From contig NZ_JBBVGT010000002.1 of assembly GCF_042159835.1 (NCBI RefSeq), forward strand, positions 1,922,001 through 1,986,000: a DNA stretch of 64,000 nucleotides, in the 5' to 3' direction. Position 1 is the stretch's first letter. Each line of letters opens with the position of its first letter. The position numbers were made by a program, and so were the translations under genes. Source of the stretch: Albibacterium profundi (lineage in GTDB: Bacteria > Bacteroidota > Bacteroidia > Sphingobacteriales > Sphingobacteriaceae). The notes beneath the pieces were generated by a model. It saw only the letters and a list, made by a program, of their open reading frames with translations, was not told the DNA's origin and did no database searches. Positions 1 through 8,232 of the stretch are shown here, one piece after another.

Positions 1-1
1 T

Positions 2-2884
2 GATCAAGCACTGGATGATGTTATTATTGTTGCCTATGGTACATCAACTAGGGGCACCTTTACAGGATCGGCATCTACCGTAGACCAAGAAGATATTAAA
101 GACGCTCCGTATACATCATTTGAAAGCGCACTAATCGGAAAGGTTCCCGGGATGCAGGTTACAAATTCATCGGGGCAAGCTGGTTCTGTATCGAGTATTC
201 GTGTTCGGGGAATTGGTTCGATGAACGCATCTAATGAGCCTTTGTATGTGATCGACGGTGTGCCAATGGTATCTGGAAGTAGTGGTCAATTAGGTAGCTA
301 TATCTATACGACCAATAATATAATGAATTCAATTAACCCGGCGGACATTGAATCTATAACCGTTTTGAAAGATGCTGCTGCGTCTTCATTGTATGGATCG
401 CGAGCAGCTAATGGGGTTATCCTTATCAATACAAAAAAAGGGAAGCTAGGAACACCAACTATCAACTTTAGATCATCGGTAGGCTTTACACCTTCATGGG
501 CTACTGATAATTATGAACCTGCTGGGGTACAAGAACAGGTAAATATGTTATACATGGTTTTTCATGATTATAACACATCTAATGGTGAATCGGATGCAGA
601 TGCCAATAGTGATGCATTACGAAGATTGAATGGCAAATTCAACAAACATGGCTACTATTTTGAAACAGCAGGTACGGGCCTTTACGATAATGTGAATATC
701 TTGGGAATGACTGATGGAATTGTCAATAGGGAAGGACGGTATTATGACTGGGATGATGCTCTCTTCCGCACCGGGATGTACCAGACTAACGACCTTTCTG
801 TGAGTGGAGGAACCGATAAAACAAAGTATTATTCATCTTTATCATATAGTAAAAATGAAAGTCGTATTAAGGTGAATGCATTTGACCGGATTACAGGTCG
901 TGTGAACCTCTCTCAAAAAATAGGTGATTATGTTGAGTTTTCATCTAATATTAATATCGCTAGGACTGAGCAAGAAGGTTTTAACGATACGAGGAATACG
1001 AGTTCTAATTATTTTATGCAAACTCGAAATCTACTTTGGCCATTATACTGGCCAACGGATTATATGACTGGAGACCCATGGATGGCTCGTTATGGGAGTT
1101 ACGCTCAGAACAATGTCTTTTATGATGACGAGTGGGAAAATACATCGAAGACTTTTCGTGTTTCCGCCATTGAAACATTGAATATTCAGTTGCTGCCTGA
1201 GCTTAATTTTAAGACTGTATTTTCTTATGATGAGTCTGAAGTTAAAGATCATATCTATTATAGTGCTGTTCATTATAATGGTTCGAATACAAATGGCTCC
1301 GTATCTGAACTGAGTACGAATATTAAGAAAATTGTTTCTTCAAATACCTTGACCTATGATAAGCAATTTGGCCTGCATGGTTTGAACCTCTTGGTTGGTT
1401 TTGAAGCAGAAAAAAATCAAACTGATTTTTCAAGAGCGTCAGGGACAGATCTTCCTTCCAGTGCTTTGCATACAGTTGCAACTGCTGGAGAAACGACTGC
1501 GAGTGCATATTTTTGGGGCGGTAATATGCTGTCTGTCCTATCGAGAGCAGAGTATAATTATGACCAAAAGTATTTAGCTTCTGCGTCGTTTCGTCGCGAT
1601 GGTTCATCTAGACTTGGTCCAGATACTCGCTGGGGTAACTTCTGGTCGGTCGCCGGATCATGGCGGTTGAGCCGAGAAGCTTTTTTGCAGGATGTTGACT
1701 ATCTGAGTGATCTTAGACTGAGAGCCTCTTATGGAGTCAACGGTACATTGCCATCTTCAAACTATGGATGGCGGTCTATGACTTCATATACTTCTAAATA
1801 TATGGAGCAAGCTGGTGGTGGTATAAGTACAATTGCAGATGCAAATTTAACTTGGGAAACCAACTACACGTTTAACCTCGGGCTGGAATTTGGATTGTTA
1901 GACCAGCGAATTTATGGTACGATAGAATATTTTAATCGCGACTCCAGAGATTTATTACAAAACGTTCCGATTTCACGAGTTACGGGCTTTGGTAGCACGT
2001 TGAAGAATGTTGGAGAAATGAATAATCGTGGTATCGAGCTCGAGCTTGGTGGTGATATTATTCGTAACGAGGATTTTCGTTGGAGTGCTAGTGTAAATGG
2101 CTCATTCATTAAATCAAAAATCACGAAACTGTATAGCCCGGAAGGCGAGGGTGCTCAGGATATTGTCTGGTGGGATCCAACGGGAAGCGATTCCCGAGCC
2201 CAGTATATTTACCGCGAAGGAGAGCCTGTATTATCTTTCTACGGTTATGAGTGGGCGGGTGTAGATCCTGAAAACGGCAGGAATGTTTGGTATGTGAACG
2301 ATCCGTCGAATCCTGGAGGCGACTTTATGTTCAACGGAAGAGGTGCTAGTTATGATTATGGAAACGCCCAAGATGTAATTTTGGGTAGTGCCCTTCCGGA
2401 TGTATACGGTGGATTGAATACGGATCTGGTTTATAAGAATTTTGCTTTGAGTATTAACTTCAATTATAAAGTGGGAGGCTATATCTATGATGGGGCTAAC
2501 CGAGATGTTGCTGATGATGGTTACTACTGGGAGCGTATACGTTCGCAAAACTATTACGATAACATGTGGACCGAGTCAAATCCGAATGGTAGTCTGCCAA
2601 AAATTGACGGAAATGACTTGACGGACGCTATACAATATAGTAGTAGACAGATGTTTGATGCTAGTTATTTGCGATTAAAGAATTTAAGTTTAGCATATAA
2701 CCTACCGAGTCGTTTGATAAATAGAATCGGTGTGTCGAATGTTAGAGTGTACGCAAATGGCACAAATTTATTAACTTTTTCGAAGTATAAAATAGCTGAT
2801 CCGGAGGTAAATCAATATGGCACGCGTGGATGGGAAACACCGTTTGGAAAAACATACACGTTTGGTGTTGAATTTAGTTTTTAA
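2..2884 (+). CDS. SusC/RagA-family TonB-dependent receptor, 5' end outside window
   Basis: Outer-membrane TonB-dependent transporter that with the next gene (SusD) should import an oligosaccharide or other large nutrient. The frame is open from base 2, so the gene starts upstream of the window. The first visible residues are the TonB-box-like stretch LDDVIIVAYGTSTRG, then the plug with RVRGIGSMNASNEPLYVIDG and SITVLKDAAASSLYGSRAANG, both SusC family hallmarks. The rest is beta-barrel ending in the typical aromatic C-terminus (TFGVEFSF). The signal peptide and carboxypeptidase-regulatory-like domain are missing only because of the window edge. SusD follows after 11 bases. The substrate cannot be told from sequence. 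Confidence 0.95.
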   Translation, partial: DQALDDVIIVAYGTSTRGTFTGSASTVDQEDIKDAPYTSFESALIGKVPGMQVTNSSGQAGSVSSIRVRGIGSMNASNEPLYVIDGVPMVSGSSGQLGSYIYTTNNIMNSINPADIESITVLKDAAASSLYGSRAANGVILINTKKGKLGTPTINFRSSVGFTPSWATDNYEPAGVQEQVNMLYMVFHDYNTSNGESDADANSDALRRLNGKFNKHGYYFETAGTGLYDNVNILGMTDGIVNREGRYYDWDDALFRTGMYQTNDLSVSGGTDKTKYYSSLSYSKNESRIKVNAFDRITGRVNLSQKIGDYVEFSSNINIARTEQEGFNDTRNTSSNYFMQTRNLLWPLYWPTDYMTGDPWMARYGSYAQNNVFYDDEWENTSKTFRVSAIETLNIQLLPELNFKTVFSYDESEVKDHIYYSAVHYNGSNTNGSVSELSTNIKKIVSSNTLTYDKQFGLHGLNLLVGFEAEKNQTDFSRASGTDLPSSALHTVATAGETTASAYFWGGNMLSVLSRAEYNYDQKYLASASFRRDGSSRLGPDTRWGNFWSVAGSWRLSREAFLQDVDYLSDLRLRASYGVNGTLPSSNYGWRSMTSYTSKYMEQAGGGISTIADANLTWETNYTFNLGLEFGLLDQRIYGTIEYFNRDSRDLLQNVPISRVTGFGSTLKNVGEMNNRGIELELGGDIIRNEDFRWSASVNGSFIKSKITKLYSPEGEGAQDIVWWDPTGSDSRAQYIYREGEPVLSFYGYEWAGVDPENGRNVWYVNDPSNPGGDFMFNGRGASYDYGNAQDVILGSALPDVYGGLNTDLVYKNFALSINFNYKVGGYIYDGANRDVADDGYYWERIRSQNYYDNMWTESNPNGSLPKIDGNDLTDAIQYSSRQMFDASYLRLKNLSLAYNLPSRLINRIGVSNVRVYANGTNLLTFSKYKIADPEVNQYGTRGWETPFGKTYTFGVEFSF

Positions 2885-2895
2885 AGAAAATAGTC

Positions 2896-4356
2896 ATGAA
2901 AATAAGAATATTTAATATACTAATGCTAGCTCTGCTGGTATCAAGCCTGTCGTCATGTGAAGGTTTTTTAGATGTAGAACCTAGTAATTCTGGAGATTCA
3001 GAGACGTCAGTTTTGACTCCTGCCGATGCAGAGGTAATGATAAACGGACTCATGAGTAAGATGACCGACTTTGACTATTATGGTCGCAACTTTATAATGT
3101 ATGGTGATGCCAAGGGTGGTGATTTGACTATTTACTCGGCAGGTCGTGGACTGGATGGGCTATATACATTCAACCATTCTGCTTCGAGTGGTAGCTATTC
3201 GGGGTTTTGGATCCAGATGTATCATTGCATATTGCAAGCTAATAGTCTTTTAGCAAGTATAGAAAGTTTAGAAGCAGAGGGCACTGAATATGACTTCAGT
3301 GACTATAAAGGACAGGCACTTACGGCTCGTGCTTTGATGTATTTTGATCTTGTTCGCTTGTACGGTAAAGCTTATAGTGATGATAAGTCAGCTTATGGAG
3401 TGCCGAATGTTACTGAACCTTTAGACGCTTCTGCCCAGCCGCTTCGAGCGAGCGTTGAAGAGAATTACACGCAAATTATTTCTGATTTAAAGGCAGCAGA
3501 GCCATTGTTATCGACATCTAAATCAAACGGCTATCTGAATTATTATGCAAATCTTGCATTACAGGCGCGAGTATATCTATACATGGAGGATTATACTGCG
3601 GCACTCTCAGCAGCACAAACAGTGATCAATGAGGGACCTTATGAGCTTTATGAAAATGGCGAATGGGTGGCTTCATGGACTGAGCAATTTGGTTCTGAAT
3701 CTATATTCGAACTAGCGATGTATCCAAGTGAAGGTGACCTAGGGACGGCATCTCTTAGTTTTTACTTACGGAGAAAAGGCCATGGCTCCAGTAGTGCAAT
3801 GGGCTGGTTTATGGCAAGCGACTATTTTCTTGATCGCCTCGGCGCAGATATGGATGATGTACGATGGGGGGTAATGAGTTACGATGAGAGTGGGGAAGAT
3901 CGTTTGGGGGCATGTTACAAATATAGCGGTAGTGTGAACCTTGACGGAGATGGCAAAGCTACGGCAACTGCTGTAAATATTAAGGTAATCCGTCTATCAG
4001 AGATTTATTTAATTGCCGCCGAAGCTGCATTTCATACTAATAAAAGTTTAGCTGCGGAATATTTAAATGAGATCCGTAAGAGATCTCCTAATCTGGCACC
4101 GGCAACAGCGGGCTCTATTACGATCGATATGATTTTGGAAGAACGCAGCAAAGAGCTTTTTGCCGAGGGACACCGATTCTTTGATATGATTCGCCTTGAT
4201 AAATCGATTACTTTTAACGATGATTTTCAAGGAGTACCGGTAGCACACCGAGAGAAAACGATCGACCGGAGCTTTTTCAAAACCATATTGCCGATTGCTG
4301 ATTCGGAAATAAAAGCTAATCCCGGTTTGAAAAGTCAGCAAAATTCGGGTTATTAA
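2896..4356 (+). CDS. SusD/RagB-family outer-membrane nutrient-binding lipoprotein
   Basis: Surface lipoprotein that forms the lid of the SusC transporter encoded just upstream (11-base gap, same operon). The N-terminus is a lipoprotein signal with lipobox LSSC and Cys21 as the lipid-modified residue. The 486-residue length and TPR-type alpha-helical sequence fit the family. The C-terminal part has the usual SusD signature RLSEIYLIAAEAAFHTN, then a LNEIRKR motif and EERSKELFAEGHRFFDMIRL. The ligand is unknown. A hairpin at 4382-4424 probably ends the transcript. Confidence 0.95.
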   Translation: MKIRIFNILMLALLVSSLSSCEGFLDVEPSNSGDSETSVLTPADAEVMINGLMSKMTDFDYYGRNFIMYGDAKGGDLTIYSAGRGLDGLYTFNHSASSGSYSGFWIQMYHCILQANSLLASIESLEAEGTEYDFSDYKGQALTARALMYFDLVRLYGKAYSDDKSAYGVPNVTEPLDASAQPLRASVEENYTQIISDLKAAEPLLSTSKSNGYLNYYANLALQARVYLYMEDYTAALSAAQTVINEGPYELYENGEWVASWTEQFGSESIFELAMYPSEGDLGTASLSFYLRRKGHGSSSAMGWFMASDYFLDRLGADMDDVRWGVMSYDESGEDRLGACYKYSGSVNLDGDGKATATAVNIKVIRLSEIYLIAAEAAFHTNKSLAAEYLNEIRKRSPNLAPATAGSITIDMILEERSKELFAEGHRFFDMIRLDKSITFNDDFQGVPVAHREKTIDRSFFKTILPIADSEIKANPGLKSQQNSGY

Positions 4357-4381
4357 AATATCCAAAAACTATCTGGCATAT

Positions 4382-4424
4382 AGACCGTAGTGATGTTATG
4401 TGAATCGTAATGTCACTATGGTCT
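4382..4424 (+). terminator. Hairpin after the first susCD pair
   Basis: Twelve-base arms (4382-4393 and 4413-4424) pair with one G-U wobble around a 19-base loop. The T-run after it is very short (TTT), so this may be a weak terminator or a 3' stabilising hairpin. It lies 26 bases after the susD stop. Confidence 0.5.
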
Positions 4425-4529
4425 TTGCAGAGTTAAGTTGGCGCGATCGAATGACAACTTATAGAACGATCGTTGTTGTTGTCAGAATTTTATTAACATT
4501 TATTAACAAGAATTTAGAAAAAATAGCAT

Positions 4530-4537
4530 TACTTTTG
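4530..4537 (+). promoter_or_regulatory. Promoter -7 element (TActTTTG) for the skp pair
   Basis: It matches the Bacteroidota -7 consensus TAnnTTTG and lies 32 bases before the ATG at 4570. No good TTTG was found at the expected -33 position. Confidence 0.55.
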
Positions 4538-4569
4538 CTTTCATTGCTTATTATGGGGAAGGATAAATT

Positions 4570-5079
4570 ATGAGAAATAAGAAGATTTGGATTATTATAT
4601 TGTTAATGGCAGTATCGTCATTTACATTCGCTCAACGTTTTGCCTATGTTGACAGCGAGTATATTTTTCAGCGCATTCCTGAGTATACTGCTGCACTAAA
4701 GCAATTGGATGAACTGTCAGTTAAGTGGCAGAACGACGTAGACGCGCAGTATGCAGAAATAGAAGAGATGTATCAAGCATACCAGGAAGATCAAGCGAAT
4801 ATGAGTGAACAGATGCGTCGCCGGAGAGAAGATATAATTGTCAATAAGGAAAAGGAAGTGAGAGAGCTGCAGCGCTCCAGATTCGGATTGGAAGGCGATT
4901 TGTTCAGGGAACGTGAACGACTACTAAAACCTATTGAAGAACGAGTGGAAAAAGCTATTCAGGCAATCGCTGAACGACAAGGTTTGGATCTTATTTTAGA
5001 TAAAGGAACCGAATCCTTCTTGTATTCAAATCCGAAGTTGGATCGCAGCGATGATGTTATAAAACAACTTGGTTATTAA
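4570..5079 (+). CDS. OmpH/Skp-family periplasmic chaperone (first copy)
   Basis: Periplasmic holdase of the Skp/OmpH family, which escorts unfolded outer-membrane proteins to the BAM machine. There is a cleavable signal peptide (about 21 residues, ending FTFA before QRFAYVD). The mature part begins with the short beta-strand typical of Skp, then a charged coiled coil (about residues 45-125, rich in E, R and Q), then a C-terminal strand (GLDLILDKGTESFLYS). Length 169 residues is normal. A second family member follows after 55 bases. Neighbouring Skp copies are common in Bacteroidota, often next to bamA, but here the upstream neighbour is a susCD pair. Confidence 0.9.
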   Translation: MRNKKIWIIILLMAVSSFTFAQRFAYVDSEYIFQRIPEYTAALKQLDELSVKWQNDVDAQYAEIEEMYQAYQEDQANMSEQMRRRREDIIVNKEKEVRELQRSRFGLEGDLFRERERLLKPIEERVEKAIQAIAERQGLDLILDKGTESFLYSNPKLDRSDDVIKQLGY

Positions 5080-5134
5080 CCGAAATAGAATAAATAAGAA
5101 AAACAATTAAACTAAAAAAACAGACAATTTGAAG

Positions 5135-5668
5135 ATGAAAAATGTAGTAAAAGCGATAGCTATAGTTGCCGTATTTTTTTGTACGATAGGAGCAGTAAGT
5201 GCTCAGCAGAAGGTAGCGCATATTAACTCAAATGAAGTGTTGCAGGCGATGCCAGAGGTGACAGCAGCTGACGAGTCTTTTGAAGCATTCCGTAAGACGA
5301 AATTGGGAGAGCTTGAGGCGGTAGACAAAGAGCGTCAGGCTAAGATTGCAACTTTTCAAGAAAAATATCAGACATTGAACGAGGAGAATCAAGAAGTTTT
5401 AGGAAAGGAATTAGAAGGGTTAAATCAAGAAATTCAAGCAATTGAGCAACGCATTGGCGAATTGGATCAAAAGGCACAACAGGAATTGGCTCAAAAAAGA
5501 GAAGAGTTATTTAAGCCAATTTTAGCGAAAGCACAGGCTGCCATTGCTGCCGTTGCAAAGGAGCAAGGTTATGCTTATGTGTTTGATACCCAAAATCAGG
5601 CCTTAGTTTATTTTGAAGGCGGAGAAGACATTACTGACCTTGTTAAAACGAAACTTGGTATTCAGTAG
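5135..5668 (+). CDS. OmpH/Skp-family periplasmic chaperone (second copy)
   Basis: Second Skp/OmpH-like chaperone, 177 residues. The frame is open from a TTG at 5129, but the ATG at 5135 gives a normal signal peptide (MKNVVKAIAIVAVFFC, cleavage after AVSA), so I chose it. The mature protein has the strand VAHINSNEVLQAMPEV, then a long coiled coil full of Q, E and K (about residues 50-130), and a C-terminal AKEQGYAYVFDTQNQ segment as in Skp. It is probably co-transcribed with the first copy and ends at a strong terminator. Confidence 0.9.
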   Translation: MKNVVKAIAIVAVFFCTIGAVSAQQKVAHINSNEVLQAMPEVTAADESFEAFRKTKLGELEAVDKERQAKIATFQEKYQTLNEENQEVLGKELEGLNQEIQAIEQRIGELDQKAQQELAQKREELFKPILAKAQAAIAAVAKEQGYAYVFDTQNQALVYFEGGEDITDLVKTKLGIQ

Positions 5669-5682
5669 ACATTGCTAAGCGA

Positions 5683-5730
5683 AAAATAAAAAGAGCCATT
5701 TCACAGTGTTGAAATGGCTCTTTTTATTTT
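5683..5730 (+). terminator. Strong intrinsic terminator, 21-bp perfect stem
   Basis: Arms 5683-5703 and 5710-5730 are perfect reverse complements with a 6-base loop. The stem contains A-rich and T-rich flanks, so it could work on both strands. It separates the skp pair from purF. Confidence 0.9.
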
Positions 5731-5778
5731 TATTGCGGTTGTTATTAAATAATACTTTTCTAGGCGTTAATAAATACT

Positions 5779-5786
5779 TAATTTTG
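5779..5786 (+). promoter_or_regulatory. Promoter -7 element (TAatTTTG) for the PurF-like gene
   Basis: It matches TAnnTTTG and lies 16 bases before the ATG at 5803, which implies a very short 5' leader. No clear -33 element was seen. Confidence 0.6.
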
Positions 5787-5802
5787 CACTTCAATTGATG
5801 CT

Positions 5803-7713
5803 ATGAGTGACTCAATCAAACACGAATGCGGAATCGCACTAATTCGTCTTCTAAAACCACTATCCTTTTATCAAGAGAAATACGGAACTTCCCTCTACGG
5901 CCTTAATAAGCTGTACCTTTTGATGGAAAAACAACACAACAGAGGACAAGATGGAGCTGGTATTGCTACGATCAAACTAGATGTTAAGCCCGGCCATCGT
6001 TATATAAGCCGGTATCGAGCATTAGGTAAAAACGCGATATCTGAGATATTCGAGTATGTGCAACGGAAATTTGCAGTTGTCCAAAAGTCGAACCCAGAGG
6101 AGTTTTTAGACAGCCAGTGGCTAAAAGAGAATATGAGTTTCACCGGTGAAGTACTCATGGGGCATTTGCGTTATTCTACTCAAAGTAATAATAGTCTGGA
6201 GAATTGTCATCCGTTTTTGCGTCAAAATAACTGGAAAACTAGAAATCTTGTTATCGCTGGCAATTTTAATATGACGAATGTGGACGAGCTATTGGAGCAG
6301 TTATTCGAACTCGGTCAACATCCCAAAGAACAGGTGGATACAGTTACTGTTTTGGAGAAAATAGGTCATTTTTTGGATACGGAAAATAATGCACTCTTTG
6401 ATCAGTTTAAAAAGCAGGGCTATTCGAATGTTGAAATTAGTGAGCTAATTGCACAAAACTTGGACGTCGCTAATATTTTAAGACGGTCGGCGAAGACATG
6501 GGATGGGGGGTATGCAATTAATGGTATTTTTGGACATGGAGATGCTTTTGTGATGCGCGATCCGGCTGGGATCCGTCCGGCGTATTACTATCAAGACGAT
6601 GAAGTTGTCGTAGTAACATCTGAGCGACCAGCTATTCAGACAGCCTTTAACATTCCAATCGATGAAGTTAAAGAGATAGATCCCGGTCATGCATTGATCA
6701 TTAAAAGAGATGGACGTGTTAGTTTAGAGCAGTTTATTACTCCTACTGAAAAGAAAGCATGCTCATTCGAGAGGATATATTTTTCAAGAGGCAGTGATGC
6801 GAGTATTTATAAGGAGCGGAAAATGCTAGGTCAATTGCTTTGTGACTCGGTACTTAAGTCAATTGATTATAATATAAAAAAGACAGTTTTTGCTTTTATT
6901 CCAAATACAGCCGAGATCGCTTATTATGGACTTCATGACGGTGTGAATAAATATGTGAAAGAGTTGCAGGGAAGAAAACTGTTACGTCGTTCAGATAAAA
7001 TATCTGATGATGAGATGAGCGAGATGCTCAATATCTCTCCGCGCTTTGAAAAGCTTGTGATAAAAGATGCTAAGCTGCGAACGTTCATTACTCAAGATGC
7101 CGACCGGCAGGATATGGTCGCTCACGTTTATGATACTACGTACGAGGTGGTGAAACCGCATGAAGACACCATTGTAGCGATTGACGACTCGATTGTACGG
7201 GGAACGACCTTGAGACAAAGTATCCTTAAGATCCTTGATCGTTTATCACCGAAGAAAATTATCATTGTTTCTTCTGCGCCTCAAATACGATATCCCGATT
7301 GCTATGGTATTGATATGTCTAGAATGGGCGAATTCGTTGCATTTGAGGCAGCTATTTCATTATTGAGACAACGTGGTATGGGCAATATCATCGAAGAAGT
7401 TTATCATAAATGTATTCTTTCGTTAAGCCAGGAGAAAGAAGAGGTCATCAATCATGTAAAAGAAATATACGAACCCTTCACTTATGATGAAATCTCGAAA
7501 GAGATAGCTCGTATCATTACACCTCACGATATCAATGCAGAAGTTGATGTCATATACCAAACGCTCGAAAATCTTCATGTAGCATGCCCAGATCATCGTG
7601 GAGATTGGTATTTCTCAGGGGACTACCCAACCGCCGGTGGAAACAAAGTTGTTAATAGAGCATTTATGAACTGGGTTGAGGGTAAGACCACGCGCGCTTA
7701 TTTCTCAGCTTAA
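5803..7713 (+). CDS. Amidophosphoribosyltransferase-like protein, long form
   Basis: Class II glutamine amidotransferase joined to a phosphoribosyltransferase domain, as in PurF (PRPP + Gln to phosphoribosylamine, first step of purine synthesis). Cys9 in HECGIALIRLL is the likely nucleophile after removal of a short propeptide. Other amidotransferase motifs are QHNRGQDGAG, GHLRYST and NLVIAGNFN. The PRPP-binding loop AIDDSIVRGTT is at about residues 458-469. At 636 residues it is well over the usual PurF size of about 470-500; the extra length lies mainly at the C-terminus and within the glutaminase part. Bacteroidota have such long forms, and I cannot say whether this is the main purine enzyme or a paralogue. 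Confidence 0.8.
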   Translation: MSDSIKHECGIALIRLLKPLSFYQEKYGTSLYGLNKLYLLMEKQHNRGQDGAGIATIKLDVKPGHRYISRYRALGKNAISEIFEYVQRKFAVVQKSNPEEFLDSQWLKENMSFTGEVLMGHLRYSTQSNNSLENCHPFLRQNNWKTRNLVIAGNFNMTNVDELLEQLFELGQHPKEQVDTVTVLEKIGHFLDTENNALFDQFKKQGYSNVEISELIAQNLDVANILRRSAKTWDGGYAINGIFGHGDAFVMRDPAGIRPAYYYQDDEVVVVTSERPAIQTAFNIPIDEVKEIDPGHALIIKRDGRVSLEQFITPTEKKACSFERIYFSRGSDASIYKERKMLGQLLCDSVLKSIDYNIKKTVFAFIPNTAEIAYYGLHDGVNKYVKELQGRKLLRRSDKISDDEMSEMLNISPRFEKLVIKDAKLRTFITQDADRQDMVAHVYDTTYEVVKPHEDTIVAIDDSIVRGTTLRQSILKILDRLSPKKIIIVSSAPQIRYPDCYGIDMSRMGEFVAFEAAISLLRQRGMGNIIEEVYHKCILSLSQEKEEVINHVKEIYEPFTYDEISKEIARIITPHDINAEVDVIYQTLENLHVACPDHRGDWYFSGDYPTAGGNKVVNRAFMNWVEGKTTRAYFSA

Positions 7714-7731
7714 ACATGAAAGAGCCTCATC

Positions 7732-8181
7732 ATGATTAAGCCGAGCTTTGACAAAATTTTTATGAATCTGGCTGAAGAGCTATCGAAAAGATCACACTGC
7801 ATCAAAGCTCAAGTTGGTGCAGTTCTTTCTAAAGATACGCGGATTATATCGATCGGTTATAATGGACCTCCGTCAGGCACCCATAACTGTGATGAAGAGT
7901 GGCCGGATAAAGGATGTGCTAGGGATAGTAAGGGGAGCTGCTCTCTGGCACTGCATGCTGAACAAAATGCAATCTTGTATGCAGTTAAAAATGGAGCATA
8001 TCTAGATGGTGCCACACTTTATACTACCTTATCGCCTTGTTTACCTTGTGCACGTTTAATTTATTCAGCAGGAATCGTGCAAGTGTTTTACCGACATTCG
8101 TACGCAGAATATAAGGGCCTTTTGGAGGACGAAGGGGTTTCTTTTCTTCAAAAATTTGGCGTAAAAACATCACGAATATAA
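7732..8181 (+). CDS. dCMP deaminase / cytidine-deoxycytidylate deaminase family
   Basis: Zinc deaminase that probably converts dCMP to dUMP, supplying thymidylate synthase. The zinc site is complete: His75-Ala-Glu77 in LHAEQNAIL and Cys103/Cys106 in SPCLPCARL. The N-terminal part (KAQVGAVLSKD, GYNGPPSG) and the extra Cys-rich insertion (HNCDEEWPDKGCARDSKGSC) are typical of dCMP deaminase/ComEB proteins. Length 149 residues is normal. It starts 18 bases after the PurF-like gene and is probably co-transcribed with it in a nucleotide-metabolism operon. Confidence 0.88.
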   Translation: MIKPSFDKIFMNLAEELSKRSHCIKAQVGAVLSKDTRIISIGYNGPPSGTHNCDEEWPDKGCARDSKGSCSLALHAEQNAILYAVKNGAYLDGATLYTTLSPCLPCARLIYSAGIVQVFYRHSYAEYKGLLEDEGVSFLQKFGVKTSRI

Positions 8182-8232
8182 TTTCTTTGCAGTTTTATTT
8201 AGGTTATCTTTACCCTTATTTAAAAGGTAAAC

